64,000 bases of DNA from Spirosoma profusum (lineage in GTDB: Bacteria > Bacteroidota > Bacteroidia > Cytophagales > Spirosomataceae), in NCBI RefSeq assembly GCF_014699005.1, contig NZ_JACWZY010000003.1, positions 124,001-188,000 of the forward strand. Reading direction: 5' to 3'. Numbering within the stretch: the stretch's first letter is position 1; each line of letters begins with the position of its first letter. Shown piece by piece: positions 1 through 9,463 of this stretch. The translations under genes and the position numbers were made by a program. The notes beneath the pieces are model-generated. The model made no database searches. It saw only the letters and a program-made list of their open reading frames with translations, and was not told where the DNA came from.

Positions 1-3000
1 AATTTATCGGCGTTGTTGCCCGGATACCAGTTTTTGCGGACGATACCCTGCATCAGTACCGATACGTCGAAACCATTCCAGGAAGCGCCAAGATTCATGC
101 CGTAGCGGTAGCGTGCCCGGTCGTTACCAACGATGATCATATCGCCGTGATTCGCCAACGTATTGGCTCCCTGATCGATTTTGCCGTTACCGTCTAAATC
201 TCTGAATTTAAGATCACCTGCCTGAAGTTTACTCCAGTCGCCAGGGGCGCTCAGCCGTTGACGGTTCACGATTGTTTGGTCAACAGTATAGGCCTGTGCT
301 TCTTCATTGGTTTTAAAGTAGCCGTCTATTGAATATCCCCAGATGTCGCCAATAACCTGTCCTTCGTAGCGACTCGACAGAATTTTGTTCGGATTATCAA
401 ATTTGGTGATAACCGATTTTGAGTCAGAAAGGATAAACGATACATTGTACGACAGGGCTTTACCGGCCAGCTTCGTCTGATCGCGCCAGGAAAGCGCTAA
501 TTCAAAGCCTTTGGTCTGTAAATCACCGGCATTTTCGGTCGGTACACTGGCTCCATAAACAGAAGGGAGTACTTTGCCCGGTACCAACATGTCGGTGGTG
601 TTACGTACATAAGCGTCGAAAGACAGATTCAGGCGGTTTTTCAGCAACGTAGCGTCGACGCCTAAATTGGTTGTCGTGGCTTTTTCCCAGGTCAGGCTTT
701 CTGAAATCGGGTTTGGGCTGTTTACGTAGAACAACTTCTGGCCACTGGTTATCCAGCTCGACTGGGCAGTCGGCATAATCGGTACGTATGGGTAGTAATT
801 GGACGAGGTCGTGTTGTATGGAACCGCGTTGGAACCTGGAGGAAGCTGGTTGCCCAACGTACCGTATGACGCCCGGATTTTCAGGTTATTTACTACATTA
901 CGTGCCGACTCGAAGAATTTCTCTTCGCTAATCCGCCAGCCCGCCGATACCGATGGGAAGAAACCATACCGGCGGCCAACACCAAACCGGGACGTACCAT
1001 CGTAGCGACCATTGACTTCGAAGAGGTATTTTCCGACGTAGTCATAGTTCGCCCGGAAAAAGGCGCCAAACAGCGCGTATTGGAACGCATCGCCCGCCGA
1101 TAATTGCTCGCCCGTTCCCAGGTTCAGGTCGTTCAGGCTTTCCGAAAGCAGGTTTTTCCGGGCACCAAACAGGCGCTGATGCTGACGGGTTTCGTGGTTC
1201 AGACCAGCCGTAGCTGCGAAATAATGTTTACCAAACGTCTGATTGTACGACGAATATAGGTTAGCCGCCGTAGCTGGGTCGAACCACAGGGTTTTCTTAT
1301 ACTGGTCGACGTTATAGTTCGGAACCGTTGTCAGGATACCCGGCTGAATCGAATACTGTGCCACTGCCGAGCGGTACCAGTCGTCGGCGATGTAGAACGA
1401 ATACGAATAGTTACCAACCAGATTCCAGTTTTTCGTGAAGTCGATAGTCACCGAGTTGATGGTGGTCAGCTCATGAACTTTCTTCTCGCCACCCGCTACG
1501 CCTTTCAGTAGGTTCGCAAACAAACCATCGCCGATTGAATAATTGTTTTTCAACGTGTTATACGTAGCAGTGCCATCGGGATTCAGTGGCGCGTAGGCCG
1601 GCATGGCGTGAACCGTAATGGCCACAAAGTTTGCGTTGGCGCCCCCTTCCAGACCTGGATACGTATATCTCGAATCGAAGTACTGCGTGTTGTTACTTAC
1701 TTTAAGCCAGGGCGTCAGTTGCGCGTTGATTTTGCTACGTAGCGTGTACGACGTAAACTTATCGGTGTTGATGCGCATGATACCGTCTTTTTCGAAAACA
1801 GAACCCGACAAAAAGTAATTGATTTTATCGGTACCGCCCGACAGGTTCAGATTGTGCTGTTTCGATGGCTCAGTCATCACAAACAATGTATTCCACCAGT
1901 CGTAGTTGCCGTAATAGTTGTAGATGTCCTTGCCCGCTACGTTCTTAACTACTGTCCACGGACGGGCCGGATTCTCTACTTTATCGTACCGACGCGCTTC
2001 GAGTTCTTTGTAATCTTCCTGCGAATAGCGCGTATAGCTGTTACCCGTAGCCCGGATAAACGCTTCGTCGTTGAGCATCGTGTGATCATACCCGTTCGTC
2101 ATGAATTTAGTACTCACCGTAGGTGTCGACCAGCCGAAATTGTTGCTGTAATCGATGGTCGTTTTGCCGTTTTTCGCCGTTTTTGTCGTGACCAGAATAA
2201 CGCCGAATGCGCCCCGCGCGCCGTAAATAGCCGAAGCTGCTGCATCTTTCAGGACCGAGACCGACTCTACGTCGTTCGGGTTAATGCGGTTAATGTCGCC
2301 GGGAATCCCATCGATAAGCACCAGTGGACCACCGCCGTTGATGGACGTTTCGCCCCGAACGTTCAGGCTACCGCCCTGCCCCGGCTGACCCGTGCTGAAC
2401 GTAATGTTCAGGTTGGGAACCATACCCTGCAAAATCTGCGACATGTTGTTCAGGGGCCGGTTTTCCAATTCCTTCGCCTGAACCTGCGACACCGCGCCCG
2501 TCAGATTCACCTTTTTCTGCGTACCGTAACCCACTACGACCAGTTCTTCCAGCATTTTGTTGTCGGCTGCCAACGTAACGTCGAGCGTCGAGCGATTGCC
2601 GACCGAAATTTCCTGCGATACGTAACCAACGAAGCTGAAAACCAACATCGACGAAGGATTCGGCACCGTAATTTCATAGGCACCGTTTCCATCAGTGGAC
2701 GTACCGCGCGTCGTTCCTTTGATCACCACGCTTACACCCGCCAGCGCACCTTGTCCATCAGCTGATTTCACAGTGCCTTTAATGCGAATGTCGGCCGGAA
2801 CATACGTAGTGACGGGTCGATTCGAAAGCTCATTCAGAAAAAACGATTGCTTTTCCCGTTTCTCGCGGGCCAATACAATCTGTTCATTGATAAGCTTATA
2901 CGTAATGCCACGCGGTGCAAGCAACTGATCGAGCACTTTCGACAGTTTCTGATTGCGTTCGTCAATCGTTACCGACTCTTTCAGCGGAAGTCGACTGCTG

Positions 3001-3221
3001 TACACAAACCGAGTAGCTACTTTTTCCTGAATCCGATCCAGTGCTTCCTGGAGCGTTACGTTATTGAGCTGAAGTGTAATGTCCTTATTCAGAATCGATT
3101 GTGCCGCCATTTCCCGGGCATTGGCCATGCTGACCAGCAGGATCGCCAGGAGGCACTGAAGTAATCCGTATCGCATAATCGTTCGCCAATCAACGGACTT
3201 GTTAAGGAGTGATTTTTGCAT
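1..3221 (-). CDS. SusC/RagA-family TonB-linked outer membrane receptor (C-terminus beyond the left edge)
   Basis: About 1,070 residues of a SusC/RagA-type receptor, which imports glycans or other ligands across the outer membrane with TonB energy. From the ATG at 3221 there is a basic N-terminus and signal peptide (LLQCLLAILLVSMANA, about 20-35). An STN domain follows at about 45-118, then a carboxypeptidase-regulatory-like domain at about 145-220 (IKGTVKSADGQGALAGVSV). The signature VVVGYGTQKKVNLTGAV lies near 228-244, before the plug domain (VLIDGIPGDI, SVLKDAAASAIYG). STN-bearing receptors usually signal to a FecR anti-sigma factor, and one is encoded 214 bp upstream on the same strand. 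A second in-frame ATG at 3176 is an alternative start. The SusD partner normally found downstream would be outside the window. The substrate cannot be inferred. Confidence 0.95.
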   Translation of the reverse strand, partial: MQKSLLNKSVDWRTIMRYGLLQCLLAILLVSMANAREMAAQSILNKDITLQLNNVTLQEALDRIQEKVATRFVYSSRLPLKESVTIDERNQKLSKVLDQLLAPRGITYKLINEQIVLAREKREKQSFFLNELSNRPVTTYVPADIRIKGTVKSADGQGALAGVSVVIKGTTRGTSTDGNGAYEITVPNPSSMLVFSFVGYVSQEISVGNRSTLDVTLAADNKMLEELVVVGYGTQKKVNLTGAVSQVQAKELENRPLNNMSQILQGMVPNLNITFSTGQPGQGGSLNVRGETSINGGGPLVLIDGIPGDINRINPNDVESVSVLKDAAASAIYGARGAFGVILVTTKTAKNGKTTIDYSNNFGWSTPTVSTKFMTNGYDHTMLNDEAFIRATGNSYTRYSQEDYKELEARRYDKVENPARPWTVVKNVAGKDIYNYYGNYDWWNTLFVMTEPSKQHNLNLSGGTDKINYFLSGSVFEKDGIMRINTDKFTSYTLRSKINAQLTPWLKVSNNTQYFDSRYTYPGLEGGANANFVAITVHAMPAYAPLNPDGTATYNTLKNNYSIGDGLFANLLKGVAGGEKKVHELTTINSVTIDFTKNWNLVGNYSYSFYIADDWYRSAVAQYSIQPGILTTVPNYNVDQYKKTLWFDPATAANLYSSYNQTFGKHYFAATAGLNHETRQHQRLFGARKNLLSESLNDLNLGTGEQLSAGDAFQYALFGAFFRANYDYVGKYLFEVNGRYDGTSRFGVGRRYGFFPSVSAGWRISEEKFFESARNVVNNLKIRASYGTLGNQLPPGSNAVPYNTTSSNYYPYVPIMPTAQSSWITSGQKLFYVNSPNPISESLTWEKATTTNLGVDATLLKNRLNLSFDAYVRNTTDMLVPGKVLPSVYGASVPTENAGDLQTKGFELALSWRDQTKLAGKALSYNVSFILSDSKSVITKFDNPNKILSSRYEGQVIGDIWGYSIDGYFKTNEEAQAYTVDQTIVNRQRLSAPGDWSKLQAGDLKFRDLDGNGKIDQGANTLANHGDMIIVGNDRARYRYGMNLGASWNGFDVSVLMQGIVRKNWYPGNNADK

Positions 3222-3307
3222 AATTTTGATTGTCAGATGGTTCGTCACTGTTTGATTCATCATCCTTTGGTTCGGTGGTACGAATTGTAAAAGGATGGTA
3301 CGTTTGG

Positions 3308-3338
3308 GCCGGGGTGGTGGTACACTCCCGGCTTTTTT
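3308..3338 (+). other. Hairpin followed by a T run, in the FecR-SusC intergenic gap
   Basis: The 214-bp gap between the FecR and SusC genes contains GCCGGG and CCCGGC arms followed on the plus strand by six T. It has the form of a Rho-independent terminator, but it points against both flanking minus-strand genes, with no plus-strand gene upstream. It may end an antisense transcript or be a 5' leader hairpin of the SusC mRNA. The rest of the gap shows nothing clear. Confidence 0.35.
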
Positions 3339-3435
3339 GATTATGGAATGTGTCAGGTAGATTTTTGCATACAGTTGGATTGAGAGTTATAGGTTAGTAT
3401 TTGGTTTATATGAGCTACTACGTTGATTCACAGTT

Positions 3436-4458
3436 TTATTCGCAGGGTGTACCGTCGAGTACGATTGTATTGCCCGACATCGTGTACGTTACGTCCAGAG
3501 CCGCACAGAGCATTTCCATAATGTCGGGTAAAGCCTGATGCTCAAAATCGGCGTTTAACAGACAGGAACTAAGTTTGGGATTGATTAACCGAAATGTTAC
3601 GTCGAATCGCTTTTGGAGTTTGGCCAGAACCTGATTCAACGGCGTATTGTCGAATACAATCGTAATCGGTTCGTAAATAGCTTTCCGGGTCAGCACGGGA
3701 ACGGACGTAGCAACCAGTCGTTTGGAGTTGATTTCGAAGATGGCCTGTTGCTGGGGCTTCAGAATAACCTGCTGTTTTTTCTGCGTATGGTCTGGCGCAC
3801 TCACCTGCACCCGCCCCGTTACGACCGCAACCTGAAAAACTTTACTGCTGTTGAGGGCTTTTACGTTGAAGCTGGTTCCCAGTACTTTAATATCGATTTC
3901 GCCACTCTGAATGAAGAAAGGCCGCGTTTTATCTTTTGTTACGTCGAAAAATCCCTCGCCTGAAAAAGCGACCCGACGGTTGTCACGCTCAAATTGTTTT
4001 GGATACGTAATAGAAGCCCCTACGTGCATCCAGACCGAACTGCCATCGGGTAATTTGTGGACAATGGGACGGGCCTGTTTATTGATGAAATGAACGGCAT
4101 CGGCCACCGTTGGTTGGTTGGCCTGCTGGGTTTTCGATTGTTGAAATGCGGTAATTTGTCCGGCAGAATCCCGATACGTTACGTAGACGCCAATCGCCAA
4201 CAAAATGGAAGCTGCCAACCAGGCAGTCCATCCCCACGAGAGACGCCTGATAACCGGTTCAGTGCCAGTAGATATTCGACCCTGAATTGCCAGAAAAGTA
4301 TTTTCCTGTAATTGGCGTTGTTCGGCTTGTGGAAGCGAAGTCAGATAGTCAGGATTGTTTTGCAGGGAGGCATACCAGGCTTCTACCTGTTGCTTTTCCT
4401 GCTCCGTACAGTCGTTTCGCAGGTATTTATCCAGTAGTGAGGGAGAGATTTTCGGCAT
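3436..4458 (-). CDS. FecR-family anti-sigma factor with DUF4974 C-terminus
   Basis: 340 residues. The first ~75 residues are the cytoplasmic anti-sigma-like part, with acidic and glutamine-rich helices. One transmembrane helix follows at about 78-97 (WTAWLAASILLAIGVYVTY). The periplasmic FecR domain is at about 115-215 (HKLPDGSSVWMHVGASITYP, VLGTSFNVKA), and a DUF4974 domain ends the protein (about 265-335, FDNTPLNQVLAKLQKRFDVT). Such proteins hold an ECF sigma factor and release it when a ligand-loaded STN-type receptor contacts DUF4974. The SusC receptor just downstream is the obvious partner. Oddly, no ECF sigma gene precedes it; the gene 81 bp upstream is a beta-lactamase-like hydrolase. 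The sigma factor is therefore elsewhere or lost. Family assignment is firm, partner is inferred. Confidence 0.93.
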   Translation of the reverse strand: MPKISPSLLDKYLRNDCTEQEKQQVEAWYASLQNNPDYLTSLPQAEQRQLQENTFLAIQGRISTGTEPVIRRLSWGWTAWLAASILLAIGVYVTYRDSAGQITAFQQSKTQQANQPTVADAVHFINKQARPIVHKLPDGSSVWMHVGASITYPKQFERDNRRVAFSGEGFFDVTKDKTRPFFIQSGEIDIKVLGTSFNVKALNSSKVFQVAVVTGRVQVSAPDHTQKKQQVILKPQQQAIFEINSKRLVATSVPVLTRKAIYEPITIVFDNTPLNQVLAKLQKRFDVTFRLINPKLSSCLLNADFEHQALPDIMEMLCAALDVTYTMSGNTIVLDGTPCE

Positions 4459-4539
4459 GGCTTAGGGATGTTACAAGTCCTAAGTCGCATGCCGAAACGG
4501 TAACCCTTACTCGGTTCTGAAAAAAAGTTAAAACGGCTA

Positions 4540-5928
4540 TTACGGGTCTATTCGTTTAGCCACAAAGTCTCCGTTTTGGTGAACAACTACCTGCGATACG
4601 TTGCCTGTTGCCTGCTTATGAAAGGTGAGTTGGGCATCGACCGCTTTGAGGAAAAAGTCGGTTTCTGTTTCCGGAAAGATTTCGAATTTGCCTTGGCCGG
4701 TTACCTGCAAAAAAAGCTTCCCCTTATCGAACGTAATGGACAGAATCCGCTTTGGCTCAAGCTGATAGTTGCCAACGTATTGACGTAACACGCTTTCGTC
4801 AAGGGTAATACTTTTGTGGTTTTTTGGAAGTTGATAAGGTTCGCCAAACATGATGAAGACTAGATCGCGGAGAATTGGTTCAAGGGTTGTAAGGTCTGAC
4901 GTATCGTCTACATTAGCTAGTACGACAAAGACGATATCCTCTTCGGGCATTAGCGTAAAGAACGTAGAATAACCGGGCAGATTGCCATTCTGAAACGCCA
5001 GCACCTTATTGCCTTTAAATTTATTAATGCCCCAACCATAACTCCACATTGTTTTGCCAATGGGGGTAACGCTACGTTGCCAGTCAGCTGCGCTTAGGAA
5101 CTGGCTGGACTGAATAGCCCGCGCCCAACGGTATAAATCGCCCACCGTGCTATACATCCCTCCAGCCGCATAACCAGTCGTTGAGTCGATGGGCGTTTCT
5201 GCCACTAAAACGGAGTCTTTGTGATACGTATATCCGACGGTTTTGCCGGGTCGTTTCAGATTAATAAAATCGAAGCCGGTATTTGTGAGCCGAAGTGGTG
5301 TCAGAAAACGCTCCCGAATCACGGTTTCAAACTGTTTTCCGGTTAGTTTTTCGATGAGTAGCCCCAGCAGATAATAGCCCGAATTAGTGTATTGTACCTC
5401 GTCCCCCGGTTTTCCGGTTGTGGGCTTGCTGCTGAAACGTGCCACCAGACGATTTTTGTCGATCGGGCGGGTGAAATCCATCTTATCTGGCCCTTCTTTT
5501 TGGTAAAGAAAACCTTTATAATCATAAATCCCTGACGTGTGCGCGAACAAATCGTCCAGCGTAATTTGGTCAGCGTTGGGGAAGTCAGGGAAATATTTGC
5601 TCAGTTTATCCTTAACCGAAAGTTTGCCTTCCGCCTGTAATTGCAGAATGGCCGCGCCGGTAAACGTTTTGGTGATGGAACCCAACTGATAAATACTCGA
5701 CGTATCGTTGGCGATTTTTGCGGCTTCATTTCGCCAGCCGTAGCCCTTCTGAATCAGAACTTCCCCTTTTTTGGCAATGAGCACTGTGCCGTTTAAACGA
5801 TGCAAATTTGCGACGGCCTGTAAGTATTCATCAAGTTTTTCTACGGTAGATGGGTTCGTCTGAGCCTGTGCAGATAGCGCTAAAGACGAGAAAATGAACG
5901 TAGCGAGGACCCACGAAAACGTTTTCAT
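4540..5928 (-). CDS. Class C beta-lactamase-like serine hydrolase, exported
   Basis: 462 residues with a clear signal peptide (ALSAQAQ, cleavage near residue 23). It is a PF00144-type serine hydrolase: nucleophile SxxK motif SITK in YQLGSITKTFTGAAI (about residue 87), the YxN-type motif YTNSGYYLLG, and a C-terminal beta-rich extension (about 370-460). Members act as D-Ala-D-Ala peptidases, esterases or beta-lactamases in the periplasm; the substrate here cannot be told. It starts 51 bp after the end of the AraC-type regulator on the same strand, so the two are probably cotranscribed, possibly with the FecR gene 81 bp downstream. Resistance to beta-lactams should not be assumed from the fold alone. 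Confidence 0.9.
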   Translation of the reverse strand: MKTFSWVLATFIFSSLALSAQAQTNPSTVEKLDEYLQAVANLHRLNGTVLIAKKGEVLIQKGYGWRNEAAKIANDTSSIYQLGSITKTFTGAAILQLQAEGKLSVKDKLSKYFPDFPNADQITLDDLFAHTSGIYDYKGFLYQKEGPDKMDFTRPIDKNRLVARFSSKPTTGKPGDEVQYTNSGYYLLGLLIEKLTGKQFETVIRERFLTPLRLTNTGFDFINLKRPGKTVGYTYHKDSVLVAETPIDSTTGYAAGGMYSTVGDLYRWARAIQSSQFLSAADWQRSVTPIGKTMWSYGWGINKFKGNKVLAFQNGNLPGYSTFFTLMPEEDIVFVVLANVDDTSDLTTLEPILRDLVFIMFGEPYQLPKNHKSITLDESVLRQYVGNYQLEPKRILSITFDKGKLFLQVTGQGKFEIFPETETDFFLKAVDAQLTFHKQATGNVSQVVVHQNGDFVAKRIDP

Positions 5929-5979
5929 GATACGTTGTTTTTTAGGGCAAACCAGGCCAAAAACAACGTATCAATCTGC

Positions 5980-7128
5980 TCAAATCTGGATTTGAGTAGT
6001 ATTTTTTACGTGTCGATTCACGTATTCCTTCGGCGATACGCCCGTCAGTTGCTTAAACGTGCGCTGAAACGTAGCCTGTGAATTAAAACCGCATTCGAAG
6101 GCAATTCCCGTGAGCGTCAGACGCTCATAAGCAGGGTCGACAAGACGTAGCGTTACCTCCTTAATGCGGTATTCGTTGATGAAACTATTGAAACCCTTAT
6201 TCAAATGCTGATTCAGCACCGCCGAAATAAGTTTAGCTGTCAATTGCGTGTGTTGTCCTACTTTTTCAACGGTCAGCTCAGGGTCCAGAAAGAGCCGGTC
6301 TGTAACCATTGCCTTCCGCAACGTATCGGCAACCTGATTCACTGTTTCCTCCGGTAGTTCTGTTCCGGCTGGTTTTGACGCGGCCGGTACTACGTTCGCA
6401 GAGCGCGTATGCAGGTAGCCTTTAAAACCAAGCCAGTAAATGAGTATAGTAAGCGGAATGTAGATGGGATACCACCCGAAAAGGTCGAGCAACGGATATC
6501 GTGAGGTCGGATTAATGTAGGGAATCAAATGAATTAGCCAGATCGTCTGAAAGATAAGAAATGCCGTAACGAACTGCCGCAGCCAGCGTACTTGCGGATA
6601 GTGAGTGTTCGAAACAGAAGCTTCATATTGATTCAAAAATCGTCTTGTCAGGAATAGATAAACGGTGACTGAAATCCATCGGGGAATATCGACATAGGCG
6701 TTGTATTCGTCCATTACATCGCCCCAGGAAGGATTGGTTCTATGCTCAAAAACGCCTAGTAGTAAGCCTATGATGAATACCCAGCCAATAATTTTTGCAC
6801 CCATGTCCAGCATGATCGGGTAAAAATGCCGGCGCTCACGTTTGCCGAGCTGGAATGAAGGGTCCAGCATCGATTTGCTATAAAAATAAATGAGCGGCCC
6901 GATTGGCATAGCCATAATAAATGGCAATAATTCAAACGTAAGGCTAACGTAGCGGTTCGATTGCGGAAAACCGACCGCCAGACTCATCAGCGCCAGCAGG
7001 CCAATCAACGTAGCAAGAAGCCGGTTCGAGAGTTGACGTCCCTTTTTATTCGTCCAGAGCAACGTAACGAGGATAAATCCCTGCACCGTGCCCAGCAGCA
7101 AGATGATGTCAAAGGGAGAAATAGTCAT
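5980..7128 (-). CDS. AraC-family regulator with a multi-pass membrane N-terminus
   Basis: 382 residues. The N-terminal ~240 residues form about seven hydrophobic segments (FDIILLLGTVQGFILVTLLW, LATLIGLLALMSLAVGF, IIGWVFIIGLLLGVF, and others). The C-terminal ~110 residues are an AraC/XylS double helix-turn-helix (LTVEKVGQHTQLTAKLISAV; then LTGIAFECGFNSQATFQRTF and the GVSPKEY ending). This membrane-tethered architecture is common in Bacteroidota and is thought to sense a small molecule or the membrane state. Being first in the minus-strand run, it probably regulates the serine hydrolase that follows. Ligand and target site are unknown. Confidence 0.92.
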   Translation of the reverse strand: MTISPFDIILLLGTVQGFILVTLLWTNKKGRQLSNRLLATLIGLLALMSLAVGFPQSNRYVSLTFELLPFIMAMPIGPLIYFYSKSMLDPSFQLGKRERRHFYPIMLDMGAKIIGWVFIIGLLLGVFEHRTNPSWGDVMDEYNAYVDIPRWISVTVYLFLTRRFLNQYEASVSNTHYPQVRWLRQFVTAFLIFQTIWLIHLIPYINPTSRYPLLDLFGWYPIYIPLTILIYWLGFKGYLHTRSANVVPAASKPAGTELPEETVNQVADTLRKAMVTDRLFLDPELTVEKVGQHTQLTAKLISAVLNQHLNKGFNSFINEYRIKEVTLRLVDPAYERLTLTGIAFECGFNSQATFQRTFKQLTGVSPKEYVNRHVKNTTQIQI

Positions 7129-7274
7129 GGTTGAAATAGAAAAGACGCAAAAAAAAGAGTTGATTACCGAAGTATTACTCTTTATTCCTGCGTCTGACTA
7201 AAAAATTGGCCCTGCTACGTAGCAAATAGATGAACAAACCCGCTTCAAATGGTTAAACCAGTATCTAGATCTGC

Positions 7275-7370
7275 AATTTTTTCATTCTGAGGCACGAAGA
7301 ATCTTAATGATTCTCTACTCTCAGGTAAGGTAACATTAAGATTCATCCTTCGTCAGAATGACAAAAAAAA
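7275..7370. repeat. Intergenic nested palindrome, family A copy 1
   Basis: Two ~33-nt inverted arms (about 7277-7309 and 7334-7368) around a short spacer. The left arm contains ATTCT and, 13 nt on, AGAAT, which can pair within the arm. It lies downstream of the lipoprotein gene (stop at 7390) and upstream of the AraC gene start. The same arm sequence recurs at 12217, 17272, 27512, 33672, 39582 and 63041. It may double as a terminator for the lipoprotein gene. Confidence 0.85.
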
Positions 7371-7389
7371 CGCACCAATTGAAGCCAAA

Positions 7390-8013
7390 TCAATCAACAA
7401 TCTTCACCCGAATCTTGTGCGGAGCTGGCTGATTACCCCCGAAATACAGCCCTGTGTTGTAGCCAAATGTCTTATTGTGGGTAAACGGAATCGTTTTGCC
7501 ACCCAGAACCTGATAAACTTTTCGGTCGTAATCGATTTTGATGGTCAGTTTGGTGGGTGTATTGATGGCCGCTTCGGCCACTTTAAAATCAGTACGTACG
7601 CCACCTACATATACATACGCGCCCAAATCGATACGTTTGCGCGTTGGATTCCAGCGCCAGCCAACCCGCGCCCCATCAACCTGATGCGGAGGGACGCCAG
7701 TCGTAATATCCTGATCTTTCGAGCCGACAAACCCTATCCCGATTACTTTGTTCCAATCGTCGGCATCGGCCTGACCAATGTCGTAAATACAACTGCTATC
7801 GAACGTAACGGTGGCTGTGATTTCGGTAGGAGCAATCGTTATTCCTACTTTGCGTTTCGGATTGGGTTCATGTTCTCCTGCTTCAATTTCTACCCAATCG
7901 GGGTCAGAAAGCAGAAAATCAGGTACACATCCACTCATGAAAAGACTTATCCCGAACAGCAACAGGCTGAGCTTGAGTGAAGAAACCTGAAAAAACGTTT
8001 TGGAACGTAGCAT
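7390..8013 (-). CDS. Hypothetical lipoprotein
   Basis: 207 residues, not recognised. The N-terminus is a type II signal peptide with lipobox FMSGC at about residues 25-29. The mature part is beta-rich with alternating charged strands (VGITIAPTEITATVTFDSSC, TPTKLTIKIDYDRKVYQV), suggesting a small beta-sandwich exposed on a membrane surface. There is a second cysteine in DSSCIYDIG. No catalytic motif is visible. It stands alone: family A repeat copy 1 follows it, and 209 bp separate its start from the divergent membrane-protein gene at 8223. Confidence 0.75.
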   Translation of the reverse strand: MLRSKTFFQVSSLKLSLLLFGISLFMSGCVPDFLLSDPDWVEIEAGEHEPNPKRKVGITIAPTEITATVTFDSSCIYDIGQADADDWNKVIGIGFVGSKDQDITTGVPPHQVDGARVGWRWNPTRKRIDLGAYVYVGGVRTDFKVAEAAINTPTKLTIKIDYDRKVYQVLGGKTIPFTHNKTFGYNTGLYFGGNQPAPHKIRVKIVD

Positions 8014-8192
8014 GTTGATAACGCTGTATTATGGGGATGACTATGCAAATAACGCTAGAAATCAGTTGATTCGTGTTCCGTTGGCTCAGAGAACGCTAAA
8101 CGTAGCATTCGATTGGGTATGCTTTTTTATCAATTCAGTACGTCATTTTACCGATTAATAGAACGCAACCTTTTAGTCTGAGTCAGCATCAT

Positions 8193-8200
8193 TATTTTTG
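8193..8200 (+). promoter_or_regulatory. Bacteroidota-type -7 box for the 8223 gene
   Basis: TATTTTTG matches the Bacteroidota primary-sigma -7 consensus TAnnTTTG, 22 bp before the ATG at 8223. A weak T-rich -33-like stretch (TTTTAG, 8171-8176) lies upstream. Confidence 0.5.
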
Positions 8201-8222
8201 AATAGCCAAATTCGTTCCAAAA

Positions 8223-9428
8223 ATGCGCCCAGCCGTTTCTTCTTCTTTTCCTGCCATTCAGAGTTACATCTACGCCGTCGTTTTTTCTTCGTTTTGTGTG
8301 GTCATGGGCCTGCTCTGGGATATCATGTGGCACATGAGCATTGGTCGCGATGGCCTGCTGGCTCCTCCGCACGTAGTAATTTACGTAGGGGCCATCGTAG
8401 CTGGTCTTTTTTCGGCCTACCAGATTCTAAACCTGACCTTTTCCCGAAATCACCCCGGCCGATCCCAGGCTGTGCCGTTCTGGGGCATTTTTTATGGGCC
8501 GCTGGGCGCCATGTTCTGCGTCTGGGGAGCCCTGATGATGCTAACGTCGGCCCCTTTCGATGATTGGTGGCATAATACCTATGGTCTTGACGTTCAGATA
8601 TTAACGCCACCGCATACCATTCTGGCCATCGGTATCATGACCGTACAGTTTGGCGCGATGGTAGGTGTGTTGGCCCTTCAGAATCAATACCGCACCCTGC
8701 CCGAAGCTGAATTAGTACTCGATGGCCCACGCGCTACGCGACTGAAGTGGCTGTTTGCAGTTGCCGCTGCCCTGTTGCTGGCCATGCTTTTTTCGATGGC
8801 GTCGGAGTCGATGGGAAAATTTGAATCGCATAACTCGGTATACTACGCTACGGCATCTATTGTACTGCCATTTTATTTACTGGCGGTTGGTCGGGCGTCG
8901 TTGCTACGCTGGCCAATTACGATTATTGCCGGATTGTACATGCTGGCGCTCCTTCTACCAAGCTGGATTCTTCAATTTTTTTCGGCCACACCTCGCCTTG
9001 GTCCGGTTCTGAATCCAATTACGAACTACCAGCCTTTCCATTTTCCGATGCTGCTCATTGTACCCGCTTTTGCACTAGACTGGCTGATGCACCGTTTTGA
9101 AAAACCTGCTAATGGCCAGAAGAAGTTGAACGACTGGCTACTGGCTTTGATTTATGGCGTAGTATTTATGTTGATTTTACTGGCCGTTCAGTGGCCTTTT
9201 GGCGAGTTTCTGTTAACATCACCTTACGCACGTAACGGCATCTTTCTATCTAACTCCTGGTCATACGACAGCCCACCTGATTGGGAATTTCGCTTCGCGT
9301 TTGCACCCTGGTATCAGCAATCGCCTGCCGATTTCTGGATTGGTTTTGCCAAATCTCTCATCTACGCTACGTTATCTGCCCGCGTCGGTCTCTATTGGGG
9401 TAATTGGATGAAGAACATAGCGCGGTAA
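8223..9428 (+). CDS. Multi-pass membrane protein with duplicated D-x3-H...PPH motif (candidate metal site)
   Basis: 401 residues with about ten hydrophobic segments. No function can be named from homology I can recall. Two related motifs sit at the ends of early helices: WDIMWHMSIGRDGLLAPPH (Asp33, His37, His50) and DDWWHNTYGLDVQILTPPH (Asp113/114, His117, His131). Each gives Asp-x3-His followed 13 or 14 residues later by a His after Pro-Pro, so it looks like an internal duplication. The first spacing is the same as that of the copper ligands in the PmoC subunit of particulate methane monooxygenase (Asp156, His160, His173). That match is motif-level only. The gene ends 35 bp before the next gene, whose product has an exported His-rich architecture, so the two probably form an operon. 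Start ATG follows a TATTTTTG box. Confidence 0.8.
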   Translation: MRPAVSSSFPAIQSYIYAVVFSSFCVVMGLLWDIMWHMSIGRDGLLAPPHVVIYVGAIVAGLFSAYQILNLTFSRNHPGRSQAVPFWGIFYGPLGAMFCVWGALMMLTSAPFDDWWHNTYGLDVQILTPPHTILAIGIMTVQFGAMVGVLALQNQYRTLPEAELVLDGPRATRLKWLFAVAAALLLAMLFSMASESMGKFESHNSVYYATASIVLPFYLLAVGRASLLRWPITIIAGLYMLALLLPSWILQFFSATPRLGPVLNPITNYQPFHFPMLLIVPAFALDWLMHRFEKPANGQKKLNDWLLALIYGVVFMLILLAVQWPFGEFLLTSPYARNGIFLSNSWSYDSPPDWEFRFAFAPWYQQSPADFWIGFAKSLIYATLSARVGLYWGNWMKNIAR

Positions 9429-9463
9429 ACAGCAAACGAAAAGTACAGAAACGAAAAATTAGT

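Noticed and set aside
1854-2765. 303-residue plus-strand open frame
   Set aside because: It lies wholly antisense to the SusC receptor, whose minus-strand translation shows clear STN, carboxypeptidase-like and plug motifs. The antisense product has no recognisable domain.
4540-5928. True beta-lactamase resistance gene
   Set aside because: The SxxK and YxN motifs define the fold only. The long C-terminal extension and context fit a peptidase or esterase equally well.
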